Below are positions 24,218 through 31,641 of a stretch of 36,908 nucleotides of DNA, one piece after another. A model generated the notes under the pieces. The model did no database searches, was not told the DNA's origin, and saw only the letters and a list, made by a program, of their open reading frames with translations. Position numbers and translations under genes: made by a program. The number at the start of each line of letters is the position of its first letter. The stretch's first letter is position 1. Source of the stretch: Streptomyces aureus (GTDB taxonomy: Bacteria; Actinomycetota; Actinomycetes; Streptomycetales; Streptomycetaceae); contig NZ_LIPQ01000010.1 of NCBI RefSeq assembly GCF_001418135.1, positions 1 to 36,908 of the forward strand, written 5' to 3'.

Positions 24218-24226
24218 ACGCGTTCA
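24215..24226. promoter_or_regulatory. 12-bp perfect palindrome, operator-like
   Basis: TGAACGCGTTCA reads the same on both strands and sits 22 bases before the start of the membrane-protein gene at 24248, where an operator or promoter would be. Such palindromes are typical of TetR-family sites, but no TetR gene lies nearby. Confidence 0.4.
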
Positions 24227-24247
24227 AGAGGGGCGTACGCTGCCCTC

Positions 24248-24787
24248 ATGAGCGACTCGAACGGGCCGAGAGCCCTTCTCACGCGCATCCGCGTCTGGCT
24301 GATCGTCTTCGTCGTCTGCCTGGTCCTGAGCGGGATCACCGCGTTCCCGCTCGTCACCGAACTCCGGCTGCTGGACTCCTCGCTCGACGGGTGGGCGGCT
24401 CCCGTGGCCGACCTCCTCCCCGGGCTCGCCGAATGGATCGAGCGGGTGCGGGGCGGCGTCGAGACCGCCGACGAGCAGGCCCCGTACCTGCTCTACGGCA
24501 CCGACTGGCTCGCCTTCGCCCACCTCGTCATCGCGGTCGCCTTCTACGGCGCCTACCGAGAGCCCGTCCGCAACGTCTGGGTCGTCGAGTTCGGCATGAT
24601 CGCCTGCGTCGGCATCATTCCGCTCGCCCTGATTTGCGGACCCGTCCGGGGCATCCCCTTCTGGTGGTCGGTCATCGACATGTCCTTCGGCGTCATCGGG
24701 ATCCTGCCGCTGCTCCACGTACGCCGGCTGATCAAGCGGCTCGAAGCCGCCCCGGCACCGGAGCCCGTGCCGGCCGGCGTCCGCTGA
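24248..24787 (+). CDS. Hypothetical four-helix membrane protein
   Basis: A 179-aa protein with four hydrophobic segments: RVWLIVFVVCLVLSGITAF near residue 15, WLAFAHLVIAVAFYGAY near 87, FGMIACVGIIPLALICG near 115 and WSVIDMSFGVIGILPLL near 139. A 45-residue outside or inside loop lies between the first two (SSLDGWAAPVADLLPGLAEW). I cannot assign a named function. ATG 24248 follows a weak GAGGGG. A perfect palindrome lies just upstream, suggesting regulated expression. It converges on the serine hydrolase gene, with a shared terminator. Confidence 0.8.
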   Translation: MSDSNGPRALLTRIRVWLIVFVVCLVLSGITAFPLVTELRLLDSSLDGWAAPVADLLPGLAEWIERVRGGVETADEQAPYLLYGTDWLAFAHLVIAVAFYGAYREPVRNVWVVEFGMIACVGIIPLALICGPVRGIPFWWSVIDMSFGVIGILPLLHVRRLIKRLEAAPAPEPVPAGVR

Positions 24788-24788
24788 C

Positions 24789-24821
24789 CGGGCCCGGGCC
24801 CGCTGATCCGGCCCGGGCCCG
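24789..24821. terminator. Bidirectional terminator between convergent genes
   Basis: Two near-identical 19-bp units, each containing a self-complementary GGCCCGGGCC, occupy 24791-24828. Pairing unit one with unit two gives a 12-bp stem (24789-24800 with 24810-24821) and a 9-base loop. The structure fills the 34-bp gap exactly, between the membrane-protein stop and the serine-hydrolase stop. Confidence 0.85.
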
Positions 24822-26036
24822 CTAGTCCGGCAGGCCGTACGCCGCGACCATGACGTTCAGGGCGGTCGGGTTCATGTCCTGGCCCTTCGCGTCGGTGGAG
24901 TTGACGCTGTAGACGAGGGTGCGCGCGCCGTCGCGGGTGGAGGCGATGGCCGCGTTGTACCCCCAGCGGCCGCCGGTCTTGCCCCAGACCTCGCGGCCGC
25001 CGAGCTTCTTCATCGACAGACCCGCGGAGTACGCGGCCGGATCGCCCGACCTCAGGTCCGCGACCTTCGGCAGGGCGAACATCTCCTCCAGGAGCGGCCC
25101 GCGCACCACCCGGCCCGCGAACAGCGCCCGGGTGAACCGCTCCAGGTCGGCCGTGGTCGAGACGAGGTCACCGGCCGCCCAGCCGTCCGTCACCCCCCAC
25201 TCCGAGACGTCACGCAGCCCGGTCGTACCGTCGTCGAGCCGCATGGTCTGGTAGCCGTGGTTGTACGGGCCCACGAGACCGGCCGCCTCGCCCGGGAGGT
25301 AGGTGTCCCGCAGGCCGAGCGGGCGCAGGATCCGCCGCTCCACCTGGTGCTCGTACGAGTCGCCCGTCACCCGCTCCACGATCAGACCGGCGATCGTGTA
25401 ACCGATGTTGAGGTAGTGCTGCTTCGTGCCGGGCCGGAACTCGCGCGGCTTCGACGTCGCCGAGCGGACCATGGCCTCCGGGCTGTGGACGTCGAAGCGG
25501 TGGGCGTACCACTCCTCCACCGTGTCGCCGACGGCGGGATCGGCGGCCGGGATGCCGTGGGTGTGGTTCAGGAGCTGGCGCACGGTCACCGTGGCGTACC
25601 GGCCGGGGATCAGCTCCGGCAGGTACGAGCGGGCCGTGCGGTCCAGGTCGATCCGGCGTTCGGACGCCAGCTGGAGGACGGTCGCCGCCGTGAAGACCTT
25701 CGTCACCGATCCGGTGCGGAAGCGGGCGGCCGGGTCCGCCGGGGCGCCGGTCGTCAGGTCGTGGACCCCTGAACTGCCCTGCCAGGAACCCTCGGTGCCG
25801 CCGACCCGGACGAGCGCGGCCGTGGCGTCGGCCCGGGGGAGCCCGGCGATCGCCGCGCTCAGGTCCGGGCTCACCGGCCGGGTGGTCGACGCGGCCGCCG
25901 GGGAAGTCGTGAGGGCCGGTGTCGTGAAGGCCGGTGTCGCGAGGGCCGGTGTCGCGAAGGCCGGGGTCAGGGCCGGGCCCGCCGCGACCCCCAGGACCAG
26001 GGCGGCGGCGAGCAGCGTGCGGGTGGACGTCCTCAT
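24822..26036 (-). CDS. Secreted serine hydrolase, beta-lactamase/D-Ala-D-Ala carboxypeptidase family (S12)
   Basis: A 404-aa secreted protein. It has a signal peptide (residues 1-29), then a low-complexity repeat TPAFATPALATPAFTTPALT, and a penicillin-binding-protein-like catalytic domain. The three active-site motifs are visible: SxxK at Ser110-Lys113 (TGSVTK), YxN at Tyr208-Asn210 (HYLNIGY) and KTGG at 353-356. Family members act as D-alanyl-D-alanine carboxypeptidases or related esterases outside the membrane. ATG 26036 has GGAG 6 bases upstream; a TTG at 26042 is unlikely. It is on the same strand as the two-component genes, but hairpins lie between them, so it probably has separate expression. 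Confidence 0.92.
   Translation of the reverse strand: MRTSTRTLLAAALVLGVAAGPALTPAFATPALATPAFTTPALTTSPAAASTTRPVSPDLSAAIAGLPRADATAALVRVGGTEGSWQGSSGVHDLTTGAPADPAARFRTGSVTKVFTAATVLQLASERRIDLDRTARSYLPELIPGRYATVTVRQLLNHTHGIPAADPAVGDTVEEWYAHRFDVHSPEAMVRSATSKPREFRPGTKQHYLNIGYTIAGLIVERVTGDSYEHQVERRILRPLGLRDTYLPGEAAGLVGPYNHGYQTMRLDDGTTGLRDVSEWGVTDGWAAGDLVSTTADLERFTRALFAGRVVRGPLLEEMFALPKVADLRSGDPAAYSAGLSMKKLGGREVWGKTGGRWGYNAAIASTRDGARTLVYSVNSTDAKGQDMNPTALNVMVAAYGLPD
25906..25965. repeat. Four 15-bp tandem repeats in the serine-hydrolase signal/linker
   Basis: Four consecutive units of pattern GTCGYGARGGCCGGK, encoding the pentapeptide TPA[FL][AT] on the minus strand. The length is a multiple of three, so copy-number change would keep the frame. 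Confidence 0.9.
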
Positions 26037-26092
26037 GGTCAACTCCGGTGGTGTGAGCCGTTGTTCTCGATGGCTCCATCCTGCTGACCTGC

Positions 26093-26133
26093 GGCGATCG
26101 GCGGATCGCCCGCACCGGCGGTCTTCCGCCGGT
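26093..26133 (-). terminator. Paired hairpins after the response regulator
   Basis: ACCGGCGG/CCGCCGGT (26114-26121 with 26126-26133, loop TCTT) starts at the stop codon of the response regulator. A second 7-bp stem (26093-26099 with 26104-26110) follows directly. Together they separate the regulator from the serine-hydrolase gene on the same strand. Confidence 0.75.
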
Positions 26134-26846
26134 CAGTTCCTCGCCGACACGGGGGAGGGCCCCGGCCCCTCGCCTCCCCCGGGCGGGGGAGAGCCCGCCG
26201 CGACCAGACCCGTCTCGTACGCGCAGATCACCGCCTGGATCCGGTCCCGCAGGCCGAGCTTGGCGAGCACGTTCCCCACGTGCGTCTTCACCGTGTGGTC
26301 GCTGACCACCAGCTCCGCCGCGATCTCCGCGTTGGAGAGACCGCGCGCGAGAAGCAGCAGGGTCTCCCGCTCCCGTCCCGTCAGGGAGTCGAGCCGGGGG
26401 TCGGGGGCGGTCCTGCGCGGGCCGCCCGCGGTGTACTGCTCCACCAGACGGCGGGCCACGGAGGGCGCGAGCAGCGAGTCGCCCGCCGCCACCACCCGTA
26501 CCGCGTGCACCAGATCGTCCCGGCGCACGTCCTTGAGGAGGAAGCCGCTCGCGCCCGCGTGCAGCGCCTCGTACACATACGCGTCGGTGTCGAAGGTCGT
26601 CAGGATCACCGTCCGGCAGCCGGTGCCCGCGCTGATCGCGCGGCACGCCTCGATGCCGTCCGTGCCGGGCATCCGGATGTCGAGGAGCGCCACGTCCGGG
26701 GCGTGCCGGCGCACCGCCTCGACCGCCTCGGCGCCGTCCCCGGCCTCCGCCACGACCTCGATGTCCGGCTGCGCGTCGAGGATCATCGCGAAGCCGCTGC
26801 GGACCAGTTCCTGGTCGTCCGCGACCACCACCCGGATCGTCGTCAT
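26133..26846 (-). CDS. NarL/LuxR-family response regulator
   Basis: A 237-aa response regulator. The receiver domain has the acidic pocket at Asp10-Asp11, the phosphoacceptor Asp56 (VALLDIRMPG), Thr near 84 (ILTTFD) and the switch Lys (FLLKDV). The C-terminal LuxR-type helix-turn-helix reads LTGRERETLLLLARGLSNAE, then VSDHTVKTHVGNVLAKLGLR. The C-terminal tail is Pro/Gly-rich and is encoded in a perfect GC hairpin (26174-26191). Its start overlaps the kinase stop by four bases (ATGA), so the two form a coupled pair. Its targets are unknown. Confidence 0.94.
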   Translation of the reverse strand: MTTIRVVVADDQELVRSGFAMILDAQPDIEVVAEAGDGAEAVEAVRRHAPDVALLDIRMPGTDGIEACRAISAGTGCRTVILTTFDTDAYVYEALHAGASGFLLKDVRRDDLVHAVRVVAAGDSLLAPSVARRLVEQYTAGGPRRTAPDPRLDSLTGRERETLLLLARGLSNAEIAAELVVSDHTVKTHVGNVLAKLGLRDRIQAVICAYETGLVAAGSPPPGGGEGPGPSPVSARN

Positions 26847-28069
26847 CTCCCCACCTCCGCCGTGGAGGGTACGGGGAGCAGGACCCGCACCTCGAACCCC
26901 CGGCCGCCCGGTGCCGGGCCGGTCGTCACCGTCCCGCCGTGCGCGGCTGCCCGCTCCCGGATGCCGGTGAGGCCGTGGCCGCCGGAGCCGCGTCCGGCCG
27001 GCCCCGGCGCGGGGCCGCGTCCGTCGTCCGTCACCGTGACCCGCAGGACGCCGTCGGCGTGGGCGAGCCGGACCTCGGCCCGGCGGGCGTCCGCGTGCTT
27101 GACGACGTTCGTCAGGGCCTCCTGCACGATCCGGTAGGCGCTCGCGCCGGTCGCCGTCGGCAGCGCCCGTACCCCGCCCTCCGTCGTGTACTCCACCAGC
27201 AGACCGCCGGACCTCACCCGTTCCACCAGCGCGGGGATCCCGGAGAGGTCCGGCTGCGGCTCGCGGGGCGGTGCCCCCTCGGTCCCCTCCCGCAGCAGCC
27301 CCAGCATCTGCCGAAGCTGGGTCATCGCCTCGCGGCCCGTCTCCGAGATCGCCTCGAACGCGGCCTCCGCGCGCTCCGGCGCCGCCCGCACCGCCACCGG
27401 GCCCGCCTCGGCCTGCACGATCATCAGGCTCACCGCGTGCGACAGGATGTCGTGCATCTCCCGTGCGATCCGGGCCCGTTCACGTGCGGCGGCCCGCTCG
27501 GCCTCGATCAGATGCGCCCGCTGCCGGGCGTCCTGGAGCCGGCCGAAGACATAGGCGGCTCCGAACACGAAGAGCGAGAAGGTCAGTTCACGGGCCGACC
27601 GGGTGTTGAGCCAGACCGAGACGGGCACCGCGACGACCATGAGCCCCGCGGTCGCGAGCCGCTTCCGCGGCGGGGAGAGGAGCGCGATCGTGTAGACGAT
27701 GACGAGCCCGGTGTAGGGCAGGGGCTGGCCCGGTCCCTCCAGGGCCAGGACGTACAGCGTGTTCGTCGCCAGGATCGCGAGGAGGACGGCTACCGGTGCC
27801 CGCCGCCGCCAGACGAGCGGGACCACCGTGAGCGTCGTCAGCCCGTACGCGGCCCAGGTCGCCGGTTCGATCTCGGGCGGGCGCGGCACCACGAACGGCA
27901 TCGTCATCGCCGCCTGTACGAGCAGCGCGATGCCGAGGTCCACCGCCCACGGGTTGGCGCCGCTCCAGCTCCGCGCCCGCTCCCACCGGCCGCGGAGCTC
28001 CTGACGTACGCGCAGATCCCCCCGGTCGCGCACCTCCCGTCGGGCGCGCGCTTCCCCCCGTACGCCCAT
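26843..28069 (-). CDS. Sensor histidine kinase (HisKA_3/NarL-type)
   Basis: A 408-aa membrane kinase. About four to five hydrophobic segments fill residues 43-175, with little extracytoplasmic sequence. The HisKA_3 dimerisation helix follows, with the phosphorylated His206 in REMHDILSHAVSLM. The ATPase domain shows QEALTNVVKHA (N-box), VTDDGRG (G1) and GHGLTGIRERAAAHGG (G2). ATG 28069 overlaps the methyltransferase stop by one base (TAATG). The in-frame sequence further upstream is antisense-quality text in the methyltransferase gene. The minimal sensor region suggests membrane or intramembrane sensing. It partners the overlapping response regulator. Confidence 0.93.
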   Translation of the reverse strand: MGVRGEARARREVRDRGDLRVRQELRGRWERARSWSGANPWAVDLGIALLVQAAMTMPFVVPRPPEIEPATWAAYGLTTLTVVPLVWRRRAPVAVLLAILATNTLYVLALEGPGQPLPYTGLVIVYTIALLSPPRKRLATAGLMVVAVPVSVWLNTRSARELTFSLFVFGAAYVFGRLQDARQRAHLIEAERAAARERARIAREMHDILSHAVSLMIVQAEAGPVAVRAAPERAEAAFEAISETGREAMTQLRQMLGLLREGTEGAPPREPQPDLSGIPALVERVRSGGLLVEYTTEGGVRALPTATGASAYRIVQEALTNVVKHADARRAEVRLAHADGVLRVTVTDDGRGPAPGPAGRGSGGHGLTGIRERAAAHGGTVTTGPAPGGRGFEVRVLLPVPSTAEVGR

Positions 28070-28854
28070 TACGGCTTGCGGCCCACCGCGCCGAACTGCG
28101 CCACCACGGGGGCGTCCCCGGTCGTCGCGCGCCAGCGCGAGCAGGAGGTGACGCCCGGCTCCAGGAGGTCGAGGCCGTCGAAGAAGGAGGCGAACTCGGC
28201 GCGGCTGCGGGCGGTGATCGGCGGGGTCGCGTTCTCGTTCCAGAAGGCCATGGCGGCCTTGTTGCCCTCGCCGCCGAGCTCCGGCTCCAGGGTGGGATGG
28301 GTCAGGACCAGGTGGCTGCCGGAGGGGACGGCGTCCATCAGGGTGCGGACGATCGTCCGGGCCTCGGCGGTGTCCAGGACGAAGTTGAGGATGCCGAGCA
28401 TCATCACGGCGACCGGCCGGGAGAGGTCGAGCGTCGCGCCGGCCGCCGCCAGGATCTTCTCCGGGTCGTGGGCGTCGGCGTCCACGTACTCGGTGACGCC
28501 CTCCGGCGCGCTGGTCAGGAGCGCGCGGGCGTGGGTGAGGACGATCGGGTCGTTGTCGACGTAGACGATCCGGGCGTCGGGCGCGGCCCGCTGGGCGACC
28601 TCGTGGGTGTTGTCGGCGGTCGGCAGGCCCGTACCGATGTCGAGGAACTGGCGCATCCCGGCGTCCGCGGCGAGGAACGTGACGGCGCGGCCGAGGAACG
28701 CCCGGTCCGCGCGGGCCACTTCGCCGATGCTCGGGTAGAAGCCGGTGACCTGGTCGCCGACCACGCGGTCGACCGGGTAGTTGTCCTTGCCGCCCAGCCA
28801 GTAGTTCCACACCCGGGCGTTGTGGGCGATGTCGGTCCGGATCCGGTCGTTCAT
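28069..28854 (-). CDS. SAM-dependent methyltransferase-like protein (DUF574/Methyltransf_19)
   Basis: A 261-aa protein of the actinobacterial DUF574 family. It opens DIAHNARVWNYWLGGKDNYP and VDRVVGDQV, the family hallmark. A Rossmann SAM-binding motif FLDIGTGLPT lies at residues 70-79 and the acidic adenosine-binding VYVDNDPIVL near 97. VAVMMLGILNFVLD is the motif IV region. Substrates for this family are not established. ATG 28854 overlaps the stop of the phosphodiesterase gene (ATGA), and its own stop overlaps the kinase start. It is unusual for such a gene to be embedded so tightly with a two-component pair. Confidence 0.92.
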   Translation of the reverse strand: MNDRIRTDIAHNARVWNYWLGGKDNYPVDRVVGDQVTGFYPSIGEVARADRAFLGRAVTFLAADAGMRQFLDIGTGLPTADNTHEVAQRAAPDARIVYVDNDPIVLTHARALLTSAPEGVTEYVDADAHDPEKILAAAGATLDLSRPVAVMMLGILNFVLDTAEARTIVRTLMDAVPSGSHLVLTHPTLEPELGGEGNKAAMAFWNENATPPITARSRAEFASFFDGLDLLEPGVTSCSRWRATTGDAPVVAQFGAVGRKP

Positions 28855-29594
28855 GCCTGGGCCTTTCGCAGGACGGCGGCGAGTGCGTCGACCCGGTTCG
28901 TGGTGATCGAGTCGACCCCGTTCCTGATCAGCTTACGCATGGTGCGGGAGGTGTCCGCCGTCCAGGCCGACACGAGGAGACCGTCACGGTGCACCCGGTC
29001 GGTGAGGGCCCGACTCACCAGGCCGAAGCGGTAGTTGAGCCAGCGGGGCCGGACCACGTCGAGCAGGATCGGGCGGGGCGGGGCGAGCGAGTTCCAGGTG
29101 AGGGCGATCTCGGCGGCCGGGTCGGCGGCGCGCACCTGGAGCATGGCGACGGCCCCGGCGCAGTAGTAGACGCGCTCCCCGGCGCCGCACTCGCGGACCG
29201 TACGGACGATGGCGCGGACCGAGTCCTCGTCGCCGCCCGGCAGATCCAGCATCAGCCGCTTCTCCCCGGCGGTGAGCAGGGCCTCGCGCAGGGTCGGGAC
29301 CCCGCCGTACGTCAGCTCCCGGACCTGCTCGTACGAGAGCACGGAGAGCGGCCGGTCGTGGGCCCACAGGCGCTTCAGGGTGTCGTCGTGGAGGAGGACG
29401 GGCACGCCGTCCTTCGTCAGCCGGACGTCGACCTCGACCGCGTCCGCGCCCAGGTCGAGCGCCGAGGCGATCGAGCCGAGAGTGTTCTCGCGGACGCGGT
29501 ACGGGTCGCCGCGATGGCCCACGACGGTGACGGAGGCCGTGGCCTCGGCGGCTTTCACGACGGCGGTCGGGTCCATGGCGGTGTCGGAGTCCAT
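28851..29594 (-). CDS. Glycerophosphodiester phosphodiesterase
   Basis: A 247-aa GDPD-family TIM barrel that would hydrolyse glycerophosphodiesters to glycerol-3-phosphate and an alcohol. The active-site elements are His27-Arg28 (VGHRGDP), Glu36-Asn37 (RENT), Glu54 and Asp56 (AVEVDVRLTKDG) and His69-Asp70 (LLHDDTL). The C-terminal SAWTADTSRTMRKLIRNGVD and SITTNRVD match the family. No signal peptide is seen, so it is likely cytoplasmic. ATG 29594 is chosen; ATG 29576 is possible. It lies 38 bases after the deaminase-like gene and overlaps the methyltransferase gene by four bases. Confidence 0.93.
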   Translation of the reverse strand: MDSDTAMDPTAVVKAAEATASVTVVGHRGDPYRVRENTLGSIASALDLGADAVEVDVRLTKDGVPVLLHDDTLKRLWAHDRPLSVLSYEQVRELTYGGVPTLREALLTAGEKRLMLDLPGGDEDSVRAIVRTVRECGAGERVYYCAGAVAMLQVRAADPAAEIALTWNSLAPPRPILLDVVRPRWLNYRFGLVSRALTDRVHRDGLLVSAWTADTSRTMRKLIRNGVDSITTNRVDALAAVLRKAQA

Positions 29595-29632
29595 GGGCCC
29601 ATTCTCGCCGTCGCGGGCGTGCGAGCCAGTCC

Positions 29633-30664
29633 TCAGCGCGCGAGCCAGGTGTCGGTGTACGTGTCGATCTCGGCGGCGATCCTGGCCTTTCCGGCCGGGT
29701 CGAGGAACGAGGCCTCCACGGCGTTCTTCGCGAGGGCGGCGACACCGCGCTCGTCGAGGCCGAGGAGCCGGGCGGCGACCGCGTACTCGTTGTTGAGGTC
29801 GGTGCCGAACATCGGCGGGTCGTCGCTGTTGACCGTGACGAGGACACCGGCGTCCACCATCTGCCGGATCGGGTGCTCGTCCAGGGTGGCGACGGCCCGG
29901 GTGGCGATGTTCGAGGTCGGGCAGACCTCCAGGGCGATACGGTGCTCCGCCAGGTGGGCGAGGAGCGCCGGGTCCTGGACCGAGCTGGTGCCGTGGCCGA
30001 TGCGCTCGGCGCCCAGGTCGTTGATCGCGTCCCAGATCGTCTGCGGGCCGGTCGTCTCGCCCGCGTGCGGGACGGAGCGCAGGCCGGCCGCCCGCGCCTG
30101 GTCGAAGTACGGCTTGAACTGCGGGCGCGGCACACCGATCTCCGGACCGCCGAGGCCGAAGGAGACGAGGCCCTCGGGGCGCAGCCCGTCGGTGGTGGCG
30201 AGCCGGGCGGTCTCCTCGGCGGAGACCAGGCCGGCCTCGCCCGGGATGTCGAAGCACCAGCGCAGGATGGTGCCGAACTCGGCCTCGGCCGCCTTGCGGG
30301 CGTCCTCGATGGCCGCCATGAAGGCACGCTCGTCGATGCCCCGGCGGGTGGAGGAGTAGGGGGTGATGGTCAGCTCGGCGTACCGGATGTTCTGCCGGGC
30401 CATGTCACGGGCGACCTCGAAGGTCAGCAGCCGGACGTCCTCGGGGGTGCGGACCAGGTCGACGACCGAGAGGTAGACGTCGATGAAGTGCGCGAAGTCG
30501 GTGAACGAGAAGTAGTCGGTCAGCGCCTCCGGGTCCGTGGGGACCTTGGAGTCGGGGTGCCGCGCGGCGAGCTCGGCGACGATCCGGGGCGAGGCGGAGC
30601 CGACGTGGTGGACGTGCAGCTCCGCCTTGGGCAGGCCCGCGATGAAGGGATGGAGATCGGTCAT
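29633..30664 (-). CDS. Adenosine deaminase family; possibly aminodeoxyfutalosine deaminase
   Basis: A 343-aa metal-dependent purine deaminase fold. The metal motif HxH is at His17/His19 (ELHVHHVGSAS), HAGE is at about residue 200, and the late Asp pair is in VTVNSDDPPMFG. FGLGGPEIGVP replaces the classical ADA substrate stretch. In streptomycetes, members of this branch have been linked to 6-aminodeoxyfutalosine deamination in menaquinone synthesis; I assign that as likely but not proven, and plain adenosine deaminase remains possible. ATG 30664 has no ribosome-binding site, but a TACGAT -10 at 30676-30671 puts transcription start at about the ATG, so it may be leaderless. It heads a five-gene minus-strand series. 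Confidence 0.9.
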   Translation of the reverse strand: MTDLHPFIAGLPKAELHVHHVGSASPRIVAELAARHPDSKVPTDPEALTDYFSFTDFAHFIDVYLSVVDLVRTPEDVRLLTFEVARDMARQNIRYAELTITPYSSTRRGIDERAFMAAIEDARKAAEAEFGTILRWCFDIPGEAGLVSAEETARLATTDGLRPEGLVSFGLGGPEIGVPRPQFKPYFDQARAAGLRSVPHAGETTGPQTIWDAINDLGAERIGHGTSSVQDPALLAHLAEHRIALEVCPTSNIATRAVATLDEHPIRQMVDAGVLVTVNSDDPPMFGTDLNNEYAVAARLLGLDERGVAALAKNAVEASFLDPAGKARIAAEIDTYTDTWLAR

Positions 30665-30739
30665 CCCGTCATCGTAGGCCGGACGGTTACCCCGCAGGAG
30701 TGAGGCCGTAGCATGGCGGGACCATGATGGGGGAGGCCC

Positions 30740-31420
30740 ATGTCTGACAACCAAGACCAGTCGCGGGGCGGTTACGACCCGACGGACCCGTGGGCTCCGC
30801 CGAACCGTGACGGGGTGGAACTGAGCAAGCCGACGACTCCGTCGCCGGTGCACGACCAGCAGACCGTCACGTCCGTTCCGCTCGCGCAGCCCGGCCCCAC
30901 CGACGTGCCGCCGCCACCGGTGGCACCCGGCGGGCCCGCGGCCACGCCCGGCGCGTACGGCTACCCGGTGGCGGACACGTCCGGCGGATACGGGTACCCG
31001 TCGGCGGTGACCCCGCCGCCCGTCCCGACGAGTTCCGGGTACGGCTATCCGTCGCCCGGCGGCTACCCCGGCCAGACCGGCTGGCAGCAGTCCCCGTCCA
31101 ACGGCATGGGCACGGCCTCGATGGTGCTCGGCATCATCGCGGTCGCGGGCTTCTGCCTGTACGGCCTGGGTGTGATCCTGGGCATCCTGGCGCTGATCTT
31201 CGGCATCATCGGCATCAAGAAGTGCGGCCGGGGCGAGGCGACCAACCGGGGCATGGCCATCGCGGGCATCGTGCTCGGCGCCATCGGCACCCTGGTGAGC
31301 GCCGTCTTCCTGGGCTTCGTGATCTGGGCGGTCAGCCAGGACTCGTCGTCCTTCGACAACTCCGGCTACGACGAGGACCCGTTCGCGTCGAGCCTGGTGG
31401 TCGAGAGCGGCAGCCGCTGA
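30740..31420 (+). CDS. DUF4190-domain membrane protein with Pro/Gly/Tyr-rich N-terminus
   Basis: A 226-aa protein. Residues 1-120 are disordered, rich in Pro, Gly and Tyr, with GYGYP-type repeats (four copies between about 72 and 105). Two or three hydrophobic segments follow: GTASMVLGIIAVAGFCLYGL, ALIFGIIGIKKCGRGEATNR and IAGIVLGAIGTLVSAVFLGF, the DUF4190 layout in which two hydrophobic hairpins flank a GRGxATNRGMAIAGI loop. It ends with a short acidic tail. The role is unknown. ATG 30740 has GGGGGAGG about 5 bases upstream. TTACCC (30687-30692) and TAGCAT (30709-30714) may be its promoter. It is divergent from the deaminase gene. Confidence 0.88.
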   Translation: MSDNQDQSRGGYDPTDPWAPPNRDGVELSKPTTPSPVHDQQTVTSVPLAQPGPTDVPPPPVAPGGPAATPGAYGYPVADTSGGYGYPSAVTPPPVPTSSGYGYPSPGGYPGQTGWQQSPSNGMGTASMVLGIIAVAGFCLYGLGVILGILALIFGIIGIKKCGRGEATNRGMAIAGIVLGAIGTLVSAVFLGFVIWAVSQDSSSFDNSGYDEDPFASSLVVESGSR

Positions 31421-31455
31421 GCGACCCCGCGGTCACGCCAGGTGACCGCACGGCA

Positions 31456-31485
31456 AGGGCCCCGCACCGTGAGGTGCGGGGCCCT
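31456..31485 (+). terminator. 13-bp stem-loop after the DUF4190 gene
   Basis: Arms 31456-31468 and 31473-31485 are perfectly complementary with a GTGA tetraloop, 35 bases past the stop. Confidence 0.92.
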
Positions 31486-31544
31486 CGGCGTCGGCCGGCC
31501 GGTCCGGGGCGCTCGGCGTCCCGGCGCTTCGGGGGAACCGGGCG

Positions 31545-31628
31545 CCCCCCGGCGGTTCCGGGCCCTCGTGCCCCCCCGGCGGTTCCGGGCCCTCGGTGTC
31601 CCCCGGGGGGCTTCCGGGCCCTCGGTGT
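31545..31628. repeat. Three GC-rich direct repeats of about 27 bp
   Basis: Copies at about 31545-31570, 31572-31598 and 31600-31628 share the core TTCCGGGCCCTCG and flanking C-runs; copy three differs in the middle. The array lies between the DUF4190 terminator and the 3' end of the NADAR gene, in non-coding DNA. Confidence 0.75.
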
Positions 31629-31641
31629 CGCCCGGCGCTGC

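Noticed and set aside
31545-31628. CRISPR array
   Set aside because: The units are directly adjacent, GC-only, vary in the middle and have no unique spacers or cas genes.
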